From positions 1 to 5,352 of the forward strand of contig JAFWLX010000155.1 in NCBI GenBank assembly GCA_017510875.1: 5,352 nt of DNA, written 5' to 3'. This DNA is from Atopobiaceae bacterium (GTDB lineage: Bacteria > Actinomycetota > Coriobacteriia > Coriobacteriales > Atopobiaceae). The position numbers were made by a program, and so were the translations under genes. Below are positions 5,352 through 5,352 of the stretch, piece by piece. How positions within the stretch are numbered: position 1 is the first letter of the stretch; each line of letters starts with the position of its first letter. Under the pieces are notes generated by a model that ran no database searches, was not told where the DNA came from, and saw nothing but the letters and a program-made list of their open reading frames with translations.

Positions 5352-5352
5352 C

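Overview
The window is GC-rich bacterial chromosome with four protein-coding genes, dense coding and Shine-Dalgarno-led starts. Codon choice, an LVGC lipoprotein signal and protein style would suit a high-GC Gram-positive anaerobe such as a member of the Coriobacteriia (Olsenella/Atopobium-like). That placement is an impression from sequence style, with no marker gene to confirm it.

Layout: (1) 1-438, minus strand: the N-terminal 146 codons of a Cof-type HAD phosphatase that runs off the left edge. (2) 598-1266, minus: a small cytosolic alpha/beta-hydrolase of the putative esterase family with a GYSLGG nucleophile elbow. (3) 1267-1901: a 635-bp divergent intergenic region full of dyads. It holds three copies of CTTTTGA-N11-GTCAC-N6-GTGAC, two on the minus strand and one on the plus strand. 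The inner two copies form a 138-bp inverted repeat with 30-bp perfect outer arms. (4) 1902-4232, plus: a 776-residue glycoside hydrolase family 3 (GH3) protein. (5) 4233-4326: a convergent gap almost filled by an 84-nt interrupted hairpin. (6) 4327-5277, minus: a secreted lipoprotein of the LppX/LprG or DUF6612-like kind. (7) 5278-5352: an upstream region with a hairpin against the right edge.

The GH3 gene is the most interesting item. It keeps the overall GH3 architecture (TIM-barrel-like N domain, alpha/beta sandwich, fibronectin-III-like C domain), but every key residue of the sugar-binding -1 subsite in the N domain appears substituted, including the catalytic nucleophile Asp (Ala255 here). 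It also carries a roughly 100-residue, strongly acidic, low-complexity insert inside the second domain. The reading frame is intact for 2.3 kb and has a good ribosome binding site, so it looks like a maintained pseudoenzyme (sugar sensor, binding protein or scaffold) rather than a decaying gene.

The esterase and the GH3-like gene are divergent and share the dyad-rich region, so they could be co-regulated. The HAD gene lies downstream of the esterase on the same strand with a 159-bp gap. No pathway linking all four can be shown from sequence alone.
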